Shown in pieces: positions 26,501 to 34,778 of a stretch of 59,587 nt of DNA. The translations under genes and the position numbers were made by a program. Origin of the DNA: CAYRFQ01 sp964423615 (lineage in GTDB: Bacteria; Planctomycetota; Planctomycetia; Gemmatales; Gemmataceae). Position 1 is the stretch's first letter, and each line of letters opens with the position of its first letter. Below the pieces are notes generated by a model. That model was not told the DNA's origin. It ran no database searches and saw only the letters and a program-made list of their open reading frames with translations. Location: positions 1-59,587 of the forward strand of contig CAYRFQ010000040.1 in the NCBI GenBank assembly GCA_964423615.1, read 5' to 3'.

Positions 26501-27558
26501 CCAAAAAGGGTACATTATCTAACGGCAAACGGCTCTCGCGGATGAATTTTTACAAACCCTTCCGAATGCGCGATGGAGCCAACAAGTTCAAACTTCCTCA
26601 ATTCGACATCGGCAATGATCCGTTCGACGTTGGACAGATTCCTCGACGAGGGAGCATTTTGAAGAAAGAGAAGGTCGTGAAGGACCGGATGGGCAAGACA
26701 CAAACAATCCGGTATCACTGGCAACTGACTCTCCAAATCGCTGCCGTCGATAACAACGTCGAGACAGGTCCCAACGTGGTCTCGAGCCGTAACGTCTTCA
26801 AGTTCTTGATCGTTTCCGAAGCCGAGCTCAATGCCCAAATCATCTTGGAAGAGGAAGACCTGCGGTCTCAACTCGAAACGGCCGCCAGGCAACTCAAAGC
26901 CGCACGCATTCGACTCACCGAACAAGTCAAAAAAATCGACACACTCTCCCTGGACAACCTAAACCCCCTTCGGGAAGTTGATGTCCAGATCGAAGAGGCC
27001 CGGAAGGAATTTTCCGATGCCGTCGAGCGAGTCCAAAAAGTCCGCGGGGCGTACGACAAAATCCGCGACGAAATGTACATCAATCGGTTCAAGCAGGCCC
27101 GGCAGGACCAAATCCGATTCCGAATCCTGCGACCGCTCGACGAAACCATGGACCCACCACTGCCTCCCGACCCAAATCGCCAAGATCCCGTTCCGGCGCG
27201 GTTCCCGGCGACTGGCTCGGATTTGACTTCGCTTTGGAATCGAGTCGCTCCCGATGCCGAGAAACTGCGGGCTCCGAAAGGTTTGAGCAAGGCGTTGAAA
27301 CAGCAGATACTCAACAATGTTTCAGCTTACAAGGACCTTGCGGTCCAAACGAAAGACAACATCGAAAACCTCCGCAACCAACTCATCGCAGTCATCGATC
27401 AAATCGGTGGAGGCATCGACGAGCCCAAGCTCATTGCGTTGCTTGAAGAACTGGCTGTTTCTCAAGGCGAAGCGGCGAGCCGGATCCAGCAAGCTCAAAA
27501 GCAACTGGAAGCCGATCTTCTCAAGGAATTACAAAAGCAACTTGGGGGATTGGAATAA
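23551..27558 (+). CDS. Giant membrane-anchored protein with C-terminal coiled coil
   Basis: This 1335-residue protein has three N-terminal membrane helices (about residues 32-55, 88-110 and 185-210). A long extracytoplasmic region follows, and the last 230 residues are strongly helical, with heptad-like segments (LRSQLETAARQLKAARIRL, VQIEEARKEFSDAVERVQ). The overall plan resembles DUF4175-type proteins found beside MoxR/vWA genes; this is a judgement by layout, not by motif. ATG 23551 was chosen over TTG 23539 because GAGGA (23541-23545) fits as its ribosome-binding site. The 220-base gap before it (23331-23550) contains a perfect short palindrome, GGTGTCC-G-GGACACC, at 23455-23469. It is the last gene of the block. 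Confidence 0.75.
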   Translation: MATATAPTKQQNNSVDTRRKIHSPLRAVSGYIRMYVCLEGAALALLFLGIWFWVGLALDYGLFATEINLWGQVIAAHFDWIKQLDQNLIDPSKAYLVRACLLLLLLIGIGTIVTVKILRRFFTEFNDQTLALLLEKRYPTRLGGRLITAVEMTNPELSEKYGYSQQMVDHTVQEATNRLEGLPVSPVFNWGRLYNQWGFAILSTVGTYLLLLLACSVIGAIRTPQDRFAGVTKGAQEVNRVSWIWTKRNVLMWNKTYWPTRTYLEIVRVRWGDDPKSDQSVLRVPRDQTRPDAAVQVYEWVKYDPTTRESIRPLRVSDLDGHISTEAQKALDDLREELAPEKWGEWLFSVRAVDPRITDEMLKGITLDQTVTDPVTKEPKTVRVPWTTSGITTGEVLAELETLDTEEMFGEEVSKEINKELALDWRTWTYDQLVQQLKYLETEDPDPDNPEEKKPKKAKLQLEKMGAWEKFETIKAAVKKLTSSYWTNWEFRYLKSPENTVFDFTDGTVSARRFHRVELGNVAFLDLNDLPDDAKDGTFSVWADNFYSPTYQLEFVPPPTLTGVYADTMEPAYMFYYLKSKWQDDSLQKAFDAAKDMFGKLQVGSEVEKLAAEEAEVFWNGKSIEKDIQEAFNAIKVRNFHTARRLINRAAEAAVAAADVLSQSTENKLVQATRNAFLDFQKDAEALRRELHKFPIQTTRQDQLAGERQFVRRNFGKDEDIRTLGVPTGSSLELVGTVERPLKENSVQIVGIDEQIEDPKIKGALVPKAIPKIDWFDGRTFRVEIKNITQPYEFYVLFSDIDNVSGRQHFLIKPVDDLTPEEATPVLLDAVLRKPRVEGGNANAPEGFLVTYNAAIPFTGVLEDDHGLNDLAWLYKVRPIDLKLTVRSQNAFESQKQKEDEKKEKPLDPIAWEYTQRALTGLGNTPIGVMPQTWIAPTYWTALVGLLDQRQRMELTRFQDMLASIEASKSLTLPEIQKYSRFEAKKGTLSNGKRLSRMNFYKPFRMRDGANKFKLPQFDIGNDPFDVGQIPRRGSILKKEKVVKDRMGKTQTIRYHWQLTLQIAAVDNNVETGPNVVSSRNVFKFLIVSEAELNAQIILEEEDLRSQLETAARQLKAARIRLTEQVKKIDTLSLDNLNPLREVDVQIEEARKEFSDAVERVQKVRGAYDKIRDEMYINRFKQARQDQIRFRILRPLDETMDPPLPPDPNRQDPVPARFPATGSDLTSLWNRVAPDAEKLRAPKGLSKALKQQILNNVSAYKDLAVQTKDNIENLRNQLIAVIDQIGGGIDEPKLIALLEELAVSQGEAASRIQQAQKQLEADLLKELQKQLGGLE

Positions 27559-27881
27559 CCAACCCCTCATTGTTGTGCAAAGAAAACGTCCTTAGCCAAC
27601 CAATCCCGGCATTTAGTGAAGAGGATCGCTTTTTGCTCGGAGGTTGGCTTTGCTTTTCTCTTTTCAGTGCCCAACCGTTCATCGTTTCGAGACTTGCGTC
27701 CACTCCATCAGGACAACTCGCCATGGCGTTGGTCTTCTCACTCTCACCGTGCGAATCGCCAACACTAGCCTCTTTGGGCCAACGACCCGACCAACCGAAT
27801 TAACACTTCCAAAGGCCATCACCAGGTGAACTTTTTTTTCGGTAGTTAGGTCCGAAGAGGGAGAAGAGATCTGAGGACAAG
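27559..27881. other. Convergent gap with a T-rich stretch
   Basis: The gap separates the end of the plus-strand block from the minus-strand MATE gene. A short hairpin (TCAC-CAG-GTGA at about 27820-27830) followed by a run of eight T (about 27833-27840) could terminate the plus-strand transcript. A second weak stem (TTCGG / CCGAA) lies just downstream. No gene was recognised. Confidence 0.4.
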
Positions 27882-29549
27882 TCACAGCCGCACTTTTTTC
27901 CATCGCCCACTGGCGTACCGTGCGAGAAACAACGGTCCACGCAACACCAAGTCCGCAAACATGGCTAACCAGGCTCCGTAAAGACCAAGTCCCAATCCAG
28001 AAATGGTTCCGAAGGGCCAAACCGAAAACTCCGGCAAGGCAAGCCAGTAGGCCAACGGGATACGCACCAGCAAAAAACCGACCCATGTGCAAAGGACGGG
28101 AAAGGTCGTGTCCCCAACTCCCCGTAAAATGTGAGTGAATATGATCGCGCTGGCCAGCGGTGGCATCGCGAAGGCGATGAGCTGCAGGACTGGAATCCCC
28201 ATTTCGACGATTGGTTGTTGAGATGGATGTGGACAAAAGAGCAAGAACATCGGACGAGCCAGGATGTAGAACACCATGCCCATCACGGTCATCGTGGTAC
28301 ACCCGATGGCGAATGTCATCCACCCACTTCTCGCCGCCCGCTCTGGATTTCCGGCACCGAGATTCTGCCCCACAAGAGTCATCCCAGCTGTCCCAATCGC
28401 GATACCCGAGAGAAAACCCAGAGCTTCCCAACCGATAGCGATTCCGTGAGCGCTGCCAGCGACCGAACCGAGTTGGTTGACGATGCTCAAAAACCAGAAC
28501 TGTCCGAGCAACATCGACAAGCTGTCGATTCCTGCCGGAACGCTAATCCGAAGCAGTTTCCGTATCTTCTGGAAATCCGGGCGGAGTAAACTCCAACGCA
28601 GGGTCAGTCCAAACCGACCACACACTAACGCAATGAGGACCGCAATACCGCCGAGCATCTGGCTGAGTCCGGTACCCAAGGCAATCCCCACGTAGCCCAT
28701 GCGCGGGAACGGTGGCCAACCCAAACAAAGCGCGAAGGAAAACGGGACGTTGAGCACCGCGACGGCACCCGTCACCCAGAGTGTCATCCGAGTGTCACCG
28801 GCGCCGACAAGACACGCCAAGCCAGCGAGTTGGACGACCTCGAAAGCGAACAACGCGAAGATCGGCGTCATGTACGCCACGGCGAATTCTGCCGCCATGC
28901 CCTTGAGCCTCAGAAGCGACACCAGGTCCGCAACGAACCAAACGCCAAGCACGCTGATCACCGCGCCGAAGACCGCGGCCATGAGCATCGCCTGATTCGT
29001 GTAGTGCACCGCGTCGGACATCTTCCTCGCGCCGATGCTCCGAGCGACCAGGGCCTGACTGCCCACCGTCACAAGGATGGCGGTGCTGTTGAGGAACCAC
29101 CCGAAGTAGAAAGCATTCGTCTGGGCAGCTTGGATGGCCGCTTGCTTGGACATGATTTTTGCCGAGGTGGTCAGCGGAACTTGGGCCGACACGGCCCCCG
29201 CGAGTCCATTGCCGTTAGCAGCCATTCCGATCTGACCCACGGCATTGACGTGATGGCCAAGGGCCTGAATTTGCTGTTCCTTCGGCACCGCTTGATAGTT
29301 ACCAGCAAGAAACCGGTCGGAGATTTGCACTGTCAGGATGAGAACTTGTTGAGCCAAAACAGGCCAGGCGAGGACCAGGACCAGGACCCAGGTTGGCCGA
29401 TGCAAGTCGATGAGTTTCGTGCGTTTCGGAGTCGGGGATGTCTCTGAAGTTAGAGTGTCCGATGGAACGTTGGACTCGGAAGCGTGATCTTCTTGTCCAT
29501 CACTTGCTGTGGGCAACCTTTCGTCTTCTACCTTGCTTGGATCGTCCAT
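27882..29549 (-). CDS. MATE-family efflux transporter
   Basis: The 555-residue protein has twelve predicted membrane helices in two homologous halves, as in Na+- or H+-driven multidrug and toxin extrusion pumps. Segments such as TVGSQALVARSIGARKMSDA, SVPAGIDSLSMLLGQFWF and IAIGTAGMTLVGQNLGAGNP match the family. An unusual hydrophilic N-terminal tail (about 45 residues, rich in Ser, Thr, Asp and Glu) and a long loop after the first helix (about 75-125) are extra to typical MATE proteins of about 450 residues. Its start overlaps the end of the S4-domain gene by 22 bases, which suggests translational coupling. Confidence 0.93.
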   Translation of the reverse strand: MDDPSKVEDERLPTASDGQEDHASESNVPSDTLTSETSPTPKRTKLIDLHRPTWVLVLVLAWPVLAQQVLILTVQISDRFLAGNYQAVPKEQQIQALGHHVNAVGQIGMAANGNGLAGAVSAQVPLTTSAKIMSKQAAIQAAQTNAFYFGWFLNSTAILVTVGSQALVARSIGARKMSDAVHYTNQAMLMAAVFGAVISVLGVWFVADLVSLLRLKGMAAEFAVAYMTPIFALFAFEVVQLAGLACLVGAGDTRMTLWVTGAVAVLNVPFSFALCLGWPPFPRMGYVGIALGTGLSQMLGGIAVLIALVCGRFGLTLRWSLLRPDFQKIRKLLRISVPAGIDSLSMLLGQFWFLSIVNQLGSVAGSAHGIAIGWEALGFLSGIAIGTAGMTLVGQNLGAGNPERAARSGWMTFAIGCTTMTVMGMVFYILARPMFLLFCPHPSQQPIVEMGIPVLQLIAFAMPPLASAIIFTHILRGVGDTTFPVLCTWVGFLLVRIPLAYWLALPEFSVWPFGTISGLGLGLYGAWLAMFADLVLRGPLFLARYASGRWKKVRL

Positions 29550-29740
29550 TCTTCGGTTCCATGACTGAATCGGTCACCGGGCATGAGTTTTTTTCCAGGT
29601 TGGGTGCAGGCAATTCCATTGACCGCGACTTCGCCCACTCGAACGAGATACTTGGCTTGTCCGCCCGTACCAGCCAACCCCGCAAGTTTAACGGCTTGGG
29701 CCAAAGTAATGAACTCTGAAGTTATTTGTAGTTCAGACAT
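29528..29740 (-). CDS. Small S4-domain RNA-binding protein (YbcJ/YaaA-like)
   Basis: The 70-residue protein is essentially one S4 RNA-binding domain (ITLAQAVKLAGLAGTGGQAK, then VRVGEVAVNGIACTQPGKKL and PGDRF). Such stand-alone S4 proteins bind structured RNA, often in ribosome assembly or stalled-ribosome handling. The ATG at 29740 (MSELQITSEF) matches the family start; an upstream TTG start at 29803 would add an unlikely 21-residue leader. No strong ribosome-binding site is seen. It overlaps the MATE gene, an unexpected partner with no known functional link. Confidence 0.85.
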   Translation of the reverse strand: MSELQITSEFITLAQAVKLAGLAGTGGQAKYLVRVGEVAVNGIACTQPGKKLMPGDRFSHGTEEWTIQAR

Positions 29741-30030
29741 TGTGTGAAACCAAATAGGACCAGGAACGTTGGGAGCCCAAAGGTTGGATCCAGCCAAAGC
29801 CAACGTTGGAACTCTTGACTTTCCTCTTCCCTTGCACCTTTCGGGGAATAAATGGAGGCGTTGCGCATCTTAAATGAATGGCAGATCTTCAACTTGGCGT
29901 TGGAAAAACTTTGGTGTTGGTTGTTGAAACCTGTCTAATGTCTCTCGGCCCTCTCATTGTAGACAAAAGACCACGACGACGGTTCAAGGATTCTAATCAC
30001 CGAAGCCTGATAGGCACTCCGGAGGAAGGA

Positions 30031-30999
30031 ATGTCGGAAGCACAACCCACAAGCAACACGAGTCCCCCGGTTTCCACTACCCAAACTGACGGGATACAAA
30101 CATCTTCCCCCCAGGCTGACTCCACCGATCCAACAGCCAACCCCACCCCACCGAGGTTCAGTTGGACGATGCGCTTTGGGCTCGGATTCCTCCTGTTTTA
30201 TATCGTCTCACAAAGTTTGCTTACTGGTCTTCCCTACTCGGATTGGACAGACGAATTTGGTATGCGTTCGCGGCCATACCGACTTCCGACCCGCGAAGAG
30301 ATTAAAGCCTTGGCCAACAGACGAAGCCAAGACAACCCGGCTCCGGTGGCGGACCGAATCTATGAATCGGCCGATTCTGTGTGGGACTTTGGCAAGGTTT
30401 GGCCGTCCGAGAGAACTCGCCGCAAAATCAATTCGTGGGATCGAGCAGCGAAGTACAGTGTTTGTTGGCTGGTCACGCGCTTCGACCTTCTCGAGAGAAT
30501 CGTCGGGATCGATCAGCACTGGCTGATGTTTTCGCCGAACGCTTTCGATGATGTTAGGGTTGCTCGGCTTCGTCTCCTCTACGCCGACAACTCAACACAA
30601 GTCATTCGCCTGCTTCCCGACCCTCCAGACCTTACGCGGTATTGCCATTTCGGTCGCAAGAGACTCCTGAGTGTTCATTTGGATCTTGTTGACGACATCG
30701 ACGTCCAACTTGGCTTCTGCAACTATCTCATGCACAAATATCCGACCAACGACTCGGGAAAAACACTCGCCAAGATCTATATTTATAACATCGATTACGT
30801 GTATCCGGGGCCGGACGAAGATTACCTCCGTGTTCTCAGTTCGCAAAACGGGCCAGCCAACTGGGATAAGGATGGACCCGTTTGGTACTACGACGTGGAA
30901 AAACGTAAGCCCCGCCCTCTCTCCGACGAAAAGAAGCGGAAATCAGAACAGAAACAATTAGCTTTGGGCAAACAGCTTCCGGAGATATCTTACCCATGA
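30031..30999 (+). CDS. Single-pass membrane protein resembling an HTTM C-terminal region
   Basis: The 322-residue protein starts at ATG 30031, directly preceded by GGAGGAAGGA. A Ser/Thr/Pro-rich cytoplasmic head (1-45) leads into one membrane helix (about 48-68). The rest is soluble and includes HWLMFSPNAFDDVRVARLRL and VIRLLPDPPDLTRY. The W-x-MFSPN pattern followed by a strand is what I recall from the soluble tail of HTTM (vitamin-K-dependent carboxylase-like) membrane proteins. The multi-helix HTTM domain itself is absent. Function unknown. Confidence 0.65.
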   Translation: MSEAQPTSNTSPPVSTTQTDGIQTSSPQADSTDPTANPTPPRFSWTMRFGLGFLLFYIVSQSLLTGLPYSDWTDEFGMRSRPYRLPTREEIKALANRRSQDNPAPVADRIYESADSVWDFGKVWPSERTRRKINSWDRAAKYSVCWLVTRFDLLERIVGIDQHWLMFSPNAFDDVRVARLRLLYADNSTQVIRLLPDPPDLTRYCHFGRKRLLSVHLDLVDDIDVQLGFCNYLMHKYPTNDSGKTLAKIYIYNIDYVYPGPDEDYLRVLSSQNGPANWDKDGPVWYYDVEKRKPRPLSDEKKRKSEQKQLALGKQLPEISYP

Positions 31000-31201
31000 G
31001 GGTCGTACAAAAGGAAAGATCGCTCTCTTGGGACTGTAACGCTTCTTTACGAACTGGGCGAGCAACCCAAATCTACTTTTCTTCCGAGCAAAACCCAGCC
31101 ACACAGATACAGATTCCATCCTTGATCGAGATGCGATCTTCTACGACGATGTTGGGGTGATTCGACATCAAGGAACTTCTCTTTCGACGGAGGAATCTCA
31201 C

Positions 31202-32656
31202 GTGGTTCAACGATTCATGCGACTCATGCTCGTTCTGGTCGTGTTGGGGCTTTGGGCAGACCCAACTGTTGCAGACGAAGTCAAGAAACGTCCCAACATC
31301 TTGTTCATCATGGCCGACGACCTCGGTTGGAACGATGTGGGCTATCACGACAGCATCATCAAAACAAAGAACATCGACGCGCTCGCCAAAAGCGGTGTTC
31401 GTCTCGAACAGTTCTATGTTATGCCAGTGTGTTCACCGACTCGCGCGTCTCTTATCACCGGCCGTTATACCATCCGTTATGGTTTGCAAACAGGTGTCGT
31501 TCGTCCCTGGGCTCGATATGGGTTGCCGTTGAATGAGAGGACGCTCGCGGCCGTGCTGCGTGATGCCGGGTACTTCACGGCGATCAGTGGAAAATGGCAC
31601 CTCGGAAGTATCTCGAAGGAATACTTGCCATTACAACGTGGATTCGATTATCAGTATGGACATTATCTCGGCGCACTCGACTACTGGACGCATAAACGCG
31701 AGGAAGGACTCGACTGGCATCGTATGGGGAAGGCTCTGCGAGAGGAAGGATATACAACGAACCTAATTGGCAACGAAGCGACAACAATCATCAAGAAACA
31801 TAATTTCCAGAAGAACCCTCTCTTTCTCTATGTCCCATTCAATTCGCCACACACTCCGCTCCAGGCTCCGGAAAAATATATCGCTCAATACCAGGACGTG
31901 AAAAACAAGAAGCGTCGCATCTATGCTGCGATGGTGACATGCATGGACGACAATATTGGTCGGATCGTTGAGGTCCTCAAAGATCGTGGCGAATACGAAA
32001 ACACACTCATTATCTTTTGTAGTGACAACGGCGGTCCGATTACTCTCGGCGCGAGCAACACTCCCTTACGGGGAAGTAAAGGTACACTGTACGCAGGAGG
32101 AGTTCGGGTCGTCGCTTTCGCGGTTTGGCCGGGCAAGCTCAAGGCGGGTTCGGTCAACAACGAGCCACTTCACATGGTCGATTGGTACCCCACCCTGATC
32201 AAGCTCGGCCAAGGAAAGCTCAAACAGAAACTCTCGCTCGACGGCAGCGACATATGGCCCACCATTGCCGAAGGGAAGAAGTCACCCCGCAAGGAAATCT
32301 TGTTCAACGCGGAAGCGAAGCGTGGTGCCCTGTACTACGACGGCTGGAAGGTAGTCGTCACCCGGCGAGACTTGCCCATTGATCTCTCAGGAAATTTGAA
32401 GTTCGGTGGAAAAAAGAAGAGTGGAAAAATCGAGTTGTTCCATCTCGATGAAGATCCGACTGAGAGTACGAATCTTGCCTCAAAAAAGCCCAAGAAAACG
32501 ATCGAGCTACTCAAACGTTTGAACAAATACGCCAAGGAGGCAGTCCCCGCGAAGGGTCGAAACGGCAAACGACCAAAAAATTTCCGAGCACCAGAGGTGT
32601 GGGGCGAAACGCCTTTCCGAACGCGAACTCCGAAGTTGAAGCGAATGTCGGACTGA
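31202..32656 (+). CDS. Exported sulfatase (arylsulfatase family, Cys-type)
   Basis: The 484-residue alkaline-phosphatase-superfamily sulfatase hydrolyses sulfate esters, probably of polysaccharides. The N-terminal metal site is FIMADDLGWNDVGYHD. The formylglycine motif is Cys77-Ser-Pro-Thr-Arg (VCSPTRASLITGRY), so activity depends on a formylglycine-generating enzyme. GKWHLG and FCSDNGGP complete the active site. I chose GTG 31202 because GGAGGA sits 7 bases upstream and the product then has a signal peptide (residues 2-23, ending TVADE); ATG 31217 is an alternative. Planctomycetes carry many sulfatases, and this one stands alone. Confidence 0.93.
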   Translation: MVQRFMRLMLVLVVLGLWADPTVADEVKKRPNILFIMADDLGWNDVGYHDSIIKTKNIDALAKSGVRLEQFYVMPVCSPTRASLITGRYTIRYGLQTGVVRPWARYGLPLNERTLAAVLRDAGYFTAISGKWHLGSISKEYLPLQRGFDYQYGHYLGALDYWTHKREEGLDWHRMGKALREEGYTTNLIGNEATTIIKKHNFQKNPLFLYVPFNSPHTPLQAPEKYIAQYQDVKNKKRRIYAAMVTCMDDNIGRIVEVLKDRGEYENTLIIFCSDNGGPITLGASNTPLRGSKGTLYAGGVRVVAFAVWPGKLKAGSVNNEPLHMVDWYPTLIKLGQGKLKQKLSLDGSDIWPTIAEGKKSPRKEILFNAEAKRGALYYDGWKVVVTRRDLPIDLSGNLKFGGKKKSGKIELFHLDEDPTESTNLASKKPKKTIELLKRLNKYAKEAVPAKGRNGKRPKNFRAPEVWGETPFRTRTPKLKRMSD

Positions 32657-32699
32657 CCGAGCTTGAGCCGTTTGCGAAAGGGTGTCGTGTCCAAAGCGG

Positions 32700-32748
32700 T
32701 TTTGTAGGGTGTACCATCGTGGCAAGCACTTCGTTACACCCTGCAAAA
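32700..32748. repeat. Inverted repeat after the sulfatase gene
   Basis: TTTTGTAGGGTGTA (32700-32713) pairs with TACACCCTGCAAAA (32735-32748) with one mismatch around a 21-base loop. It lies 44 bases after the sulfatase stop and could act as its terminator or be a planctomycete intergenic palindrome. The rest of the gap to 32853 shows no gene. Confidence 0.5.
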
Positions 32749-32852
32749 CTAGAATCCAGGCAGTGTTCTTGTGTTTCTGGCTGTGCCTACATTCCACGAT
32801 AGAGCCATGAAACGTGAGGATACAATCTCCCTCATTTCGTTTTCCCTTCCTC

Positions 32853-33416
32853 TCAACTCTCGACTCTTGTCTGCTGTTCCTGGAGGAGTGCTTCTTCGTT
32901 GGAGGGAAGTCCGCTAGCAGCTCGGATGCGGTCCACCTCGGTGAGAACTTTCGCGAGTACTTCTGAATTCTCGCTCAAACACCGGAACTCCACCCAATAC
33001 GCCCACAAGTTAATCACCAAAGTCAGGACGGCGAGAGTTCCGTGGACGTACCAGGGCCACGCCTGGAGTTGTACGCCAGCACCGGCTGCCGACGCTGCGA
33101 TGACGATCAGCATGGCGAACAATGCCGGAGGGAACGACACCCGTTTGAGTTCGCGAGTCTTCTTCGGCAGCGGTTCGTCAGGTAAGTCGTAGGCTTGAGC
33201 CACTTCCTTGACCCAGCGGCCCGTGCCCAGGAAATATGTGAAGATGATGCAATGGACCAACAACGTCCCCACGGCCGAGAACAGCCCGAAGGTAAAGTGC
33301 CAGATATAGTAGGGCCCCATGGACTGTCCGCCGAACGCGGAGATCGCACCGATCACGAAGGCCGCAAGCAAAGCCAAGAAGTTCAAAGCCGCCAGGATGA
33401 GAAATAACTGTGACAT
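32853..33416 (-). CDS. Four-helix membrane protein of unknown function
   Basis: The 187-residue protein has four hydrophobic segments (about residues 4-25, 37-63, 95-115 and 122-142). A basic cytoplasmic loop lies between the second and third (PKKTRELKRVSF), and a charged C-terminal helix follows (VLTEVDRIRAASGLPSNEE). WHFTFGLFSAVGTLLVHCIIF and FLGTGRWVKE look conserved, but I cannot name a family. Upstream on the minus strand, TTTGCC and TATCAT 17 bases apart (about 33471-33499) could be its promoter. Confidence 0.75.
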   Translation of the reverse strand: MSQLFLILAALNFLALLAAFVIGAISAFGGQSMGPYYIWHFTFGLFSAVGTLLVHCIIFTYFLGTGRWVKEVAQAYDLPDEPLPKKTRELKRVSFPPALFAMLIVIAASAAGAGVQLQAWPWYVHGTLAVLTLVINLWAYWVEFRCLSENSEVLAKVLTEVDRIRAASGLPSNEEALLQEQQTRVES

Positions 33417-33830
33417 GGAATAATCGGGTGGGTCTGGGAGTCAAAAGGTCCGATCCGAGAAGTTTACATTATGATAGCCGTTGGAGAAAGGAGGGCAAAG
33501 CCCGGCACTTAACTCGACTGAGGGATGGGGGTGGAAAATCCTCTGACCAGGAGAGAAAATCTTGTTGTAATCGCTGTTCGAGCCCACCTCGTATGGATTT
33601 CGACTTTCTTGAGAAAAACCTGCCTTCCTGCGTGTGATCCGCCTTATAATACCGTTGCGTTCGAAGAACTAACTCGCTTGGTTTCCTTGCAAGTGGTTGG
33701 TCTGGAATAGCGACCTTTCAATTGACTCTGTTTACTCTCCCAGGGTTTCTGTTGATCCGGAGTACTTTCTCAACCTCATTAGCAGAAAGATACAAGCCTC
33801 CGTCAACTTCAACAGCGTTTGGTTTCCGTT
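33417..33830. other. Divergent intergenic region
   Basis: This 414-base gap separates divergent genes. A perfect TATAAT occurs near 33644-33649 on the plus strand, but no good -35 element lies at the right distance. Nothing else was recognised. Confidence 0.3.
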
Positions 33831-34091
33831 ATGGGAATATTCCTTTCCCTTGGCTTCGTGGTAGGTTTGGTCACAATCTTCCTGCTTTTGGTGGGAGGAT
33901 TCGTAGTGATACTACTCGTCCGTCGGTGGTGTCGGCGTGATATTGTGTCAAATCTATCCATAGAAGAACAACTGAACCACTACCATGAACTGTACGAGAC
34001 AGGAGATATTACTGAGGAAGAGTACCAACAGATTCAGCAAACAATCCAAGGGACAACGACTTCTCCAAGTCGTCCACAAAGTTCGTCTTGA
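33831..34091 (+). CDS. Small membrane protein with SHOCT-like domain
   Basis: The 86-residue protein has one N-terminal membrane helix (about residues 3-28) followed by Arg/Cys residues that mark the cytoplasmic side. A short SHOCT-type helical hairpin follows (LNHYHELYETGDITEEEYQQI), a motif found at the ends of many small bacterial membrane proteins and thought to mediate oligomerisation. A Ser/Thr-rich tail closes the protein. ATG 33831 was chosen because the hydrophobic run begins there; an in-frame start four codons earlier is possible. Confidence 0.7.
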   Translation: MGIFLSLGFVVGLVTIFLLLVGGFVVILLVRRWCRRDIVSNLSIEEQLNHYHELYETGDITEEEYQQIQQTIQGTTTSPSRPQSSS

Positions 34092-34778
34092 CAGAAACGC
34101 ATACTTTGCCATGATTTCCCAAATTATGAGGACGTTTCGTCACGACGACCGTGGAGACCCGTCGATTCTGTGGGGCCATCAAGTCCCAAACAGAGACGAT
34201 GCTGGGTGCAGGTTGTCCGAGTCGCAAAACCAGCCTGGTACGTCATTGCCGACCAGGAGACACGCCTCTCAAAATAGGATTCTAACATTCGATGTGACCC
34301 TTTCGCACTTAATGGATCAATCCATTTGAATGGCGGAAACAGGAGAGGTAGTAAGTTACATCTTCTGGACGTGTTCCACGATGTTGAAAGTCCTTGCGAG
34401 TTAGTTTTTTCGGGCGTACAATTTGGGAGCAGGGATGGGAAGAGGACCAGCGGCTTTTCGATCACTAGCTTTTTCTAACAGTTGGTGAATCGTCCACCAA
34501 GACGACTAACAAACAGAATTCAGCCAGGCTCTGCTATCTGAGTAAACACGCTCAGGTGTCGGACTTGGCCGGACTGATTAAAAAGCGACCGAAACACCTC
34601 ATTCCTAACTTGTTCAAGGGAGACACCGAACTCTGATCCTGGCTCGTGGTTACCGAAACGAATTCTCGCAGTACGACTTCGCTACATGGCTTCGGTGAAT
34701 ATGAAGCTAAGAGCCATAAGCGATTCGGCCGAGATCGTCTTCGGGATCATCATTTTGGGCCGGCGACAAGGAGATAGC
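34092..34778. other. Long gene-free region upstream of clpX
   Basis: No coding region, tRNA or clear repeat was recognised in this 687-base stretch. It must contain the clpX promoter. The usual tig-clpP-clpX order is absent: neither a trigger-factor nor a clpP gene precedes clpX. Confidence 0.4.
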
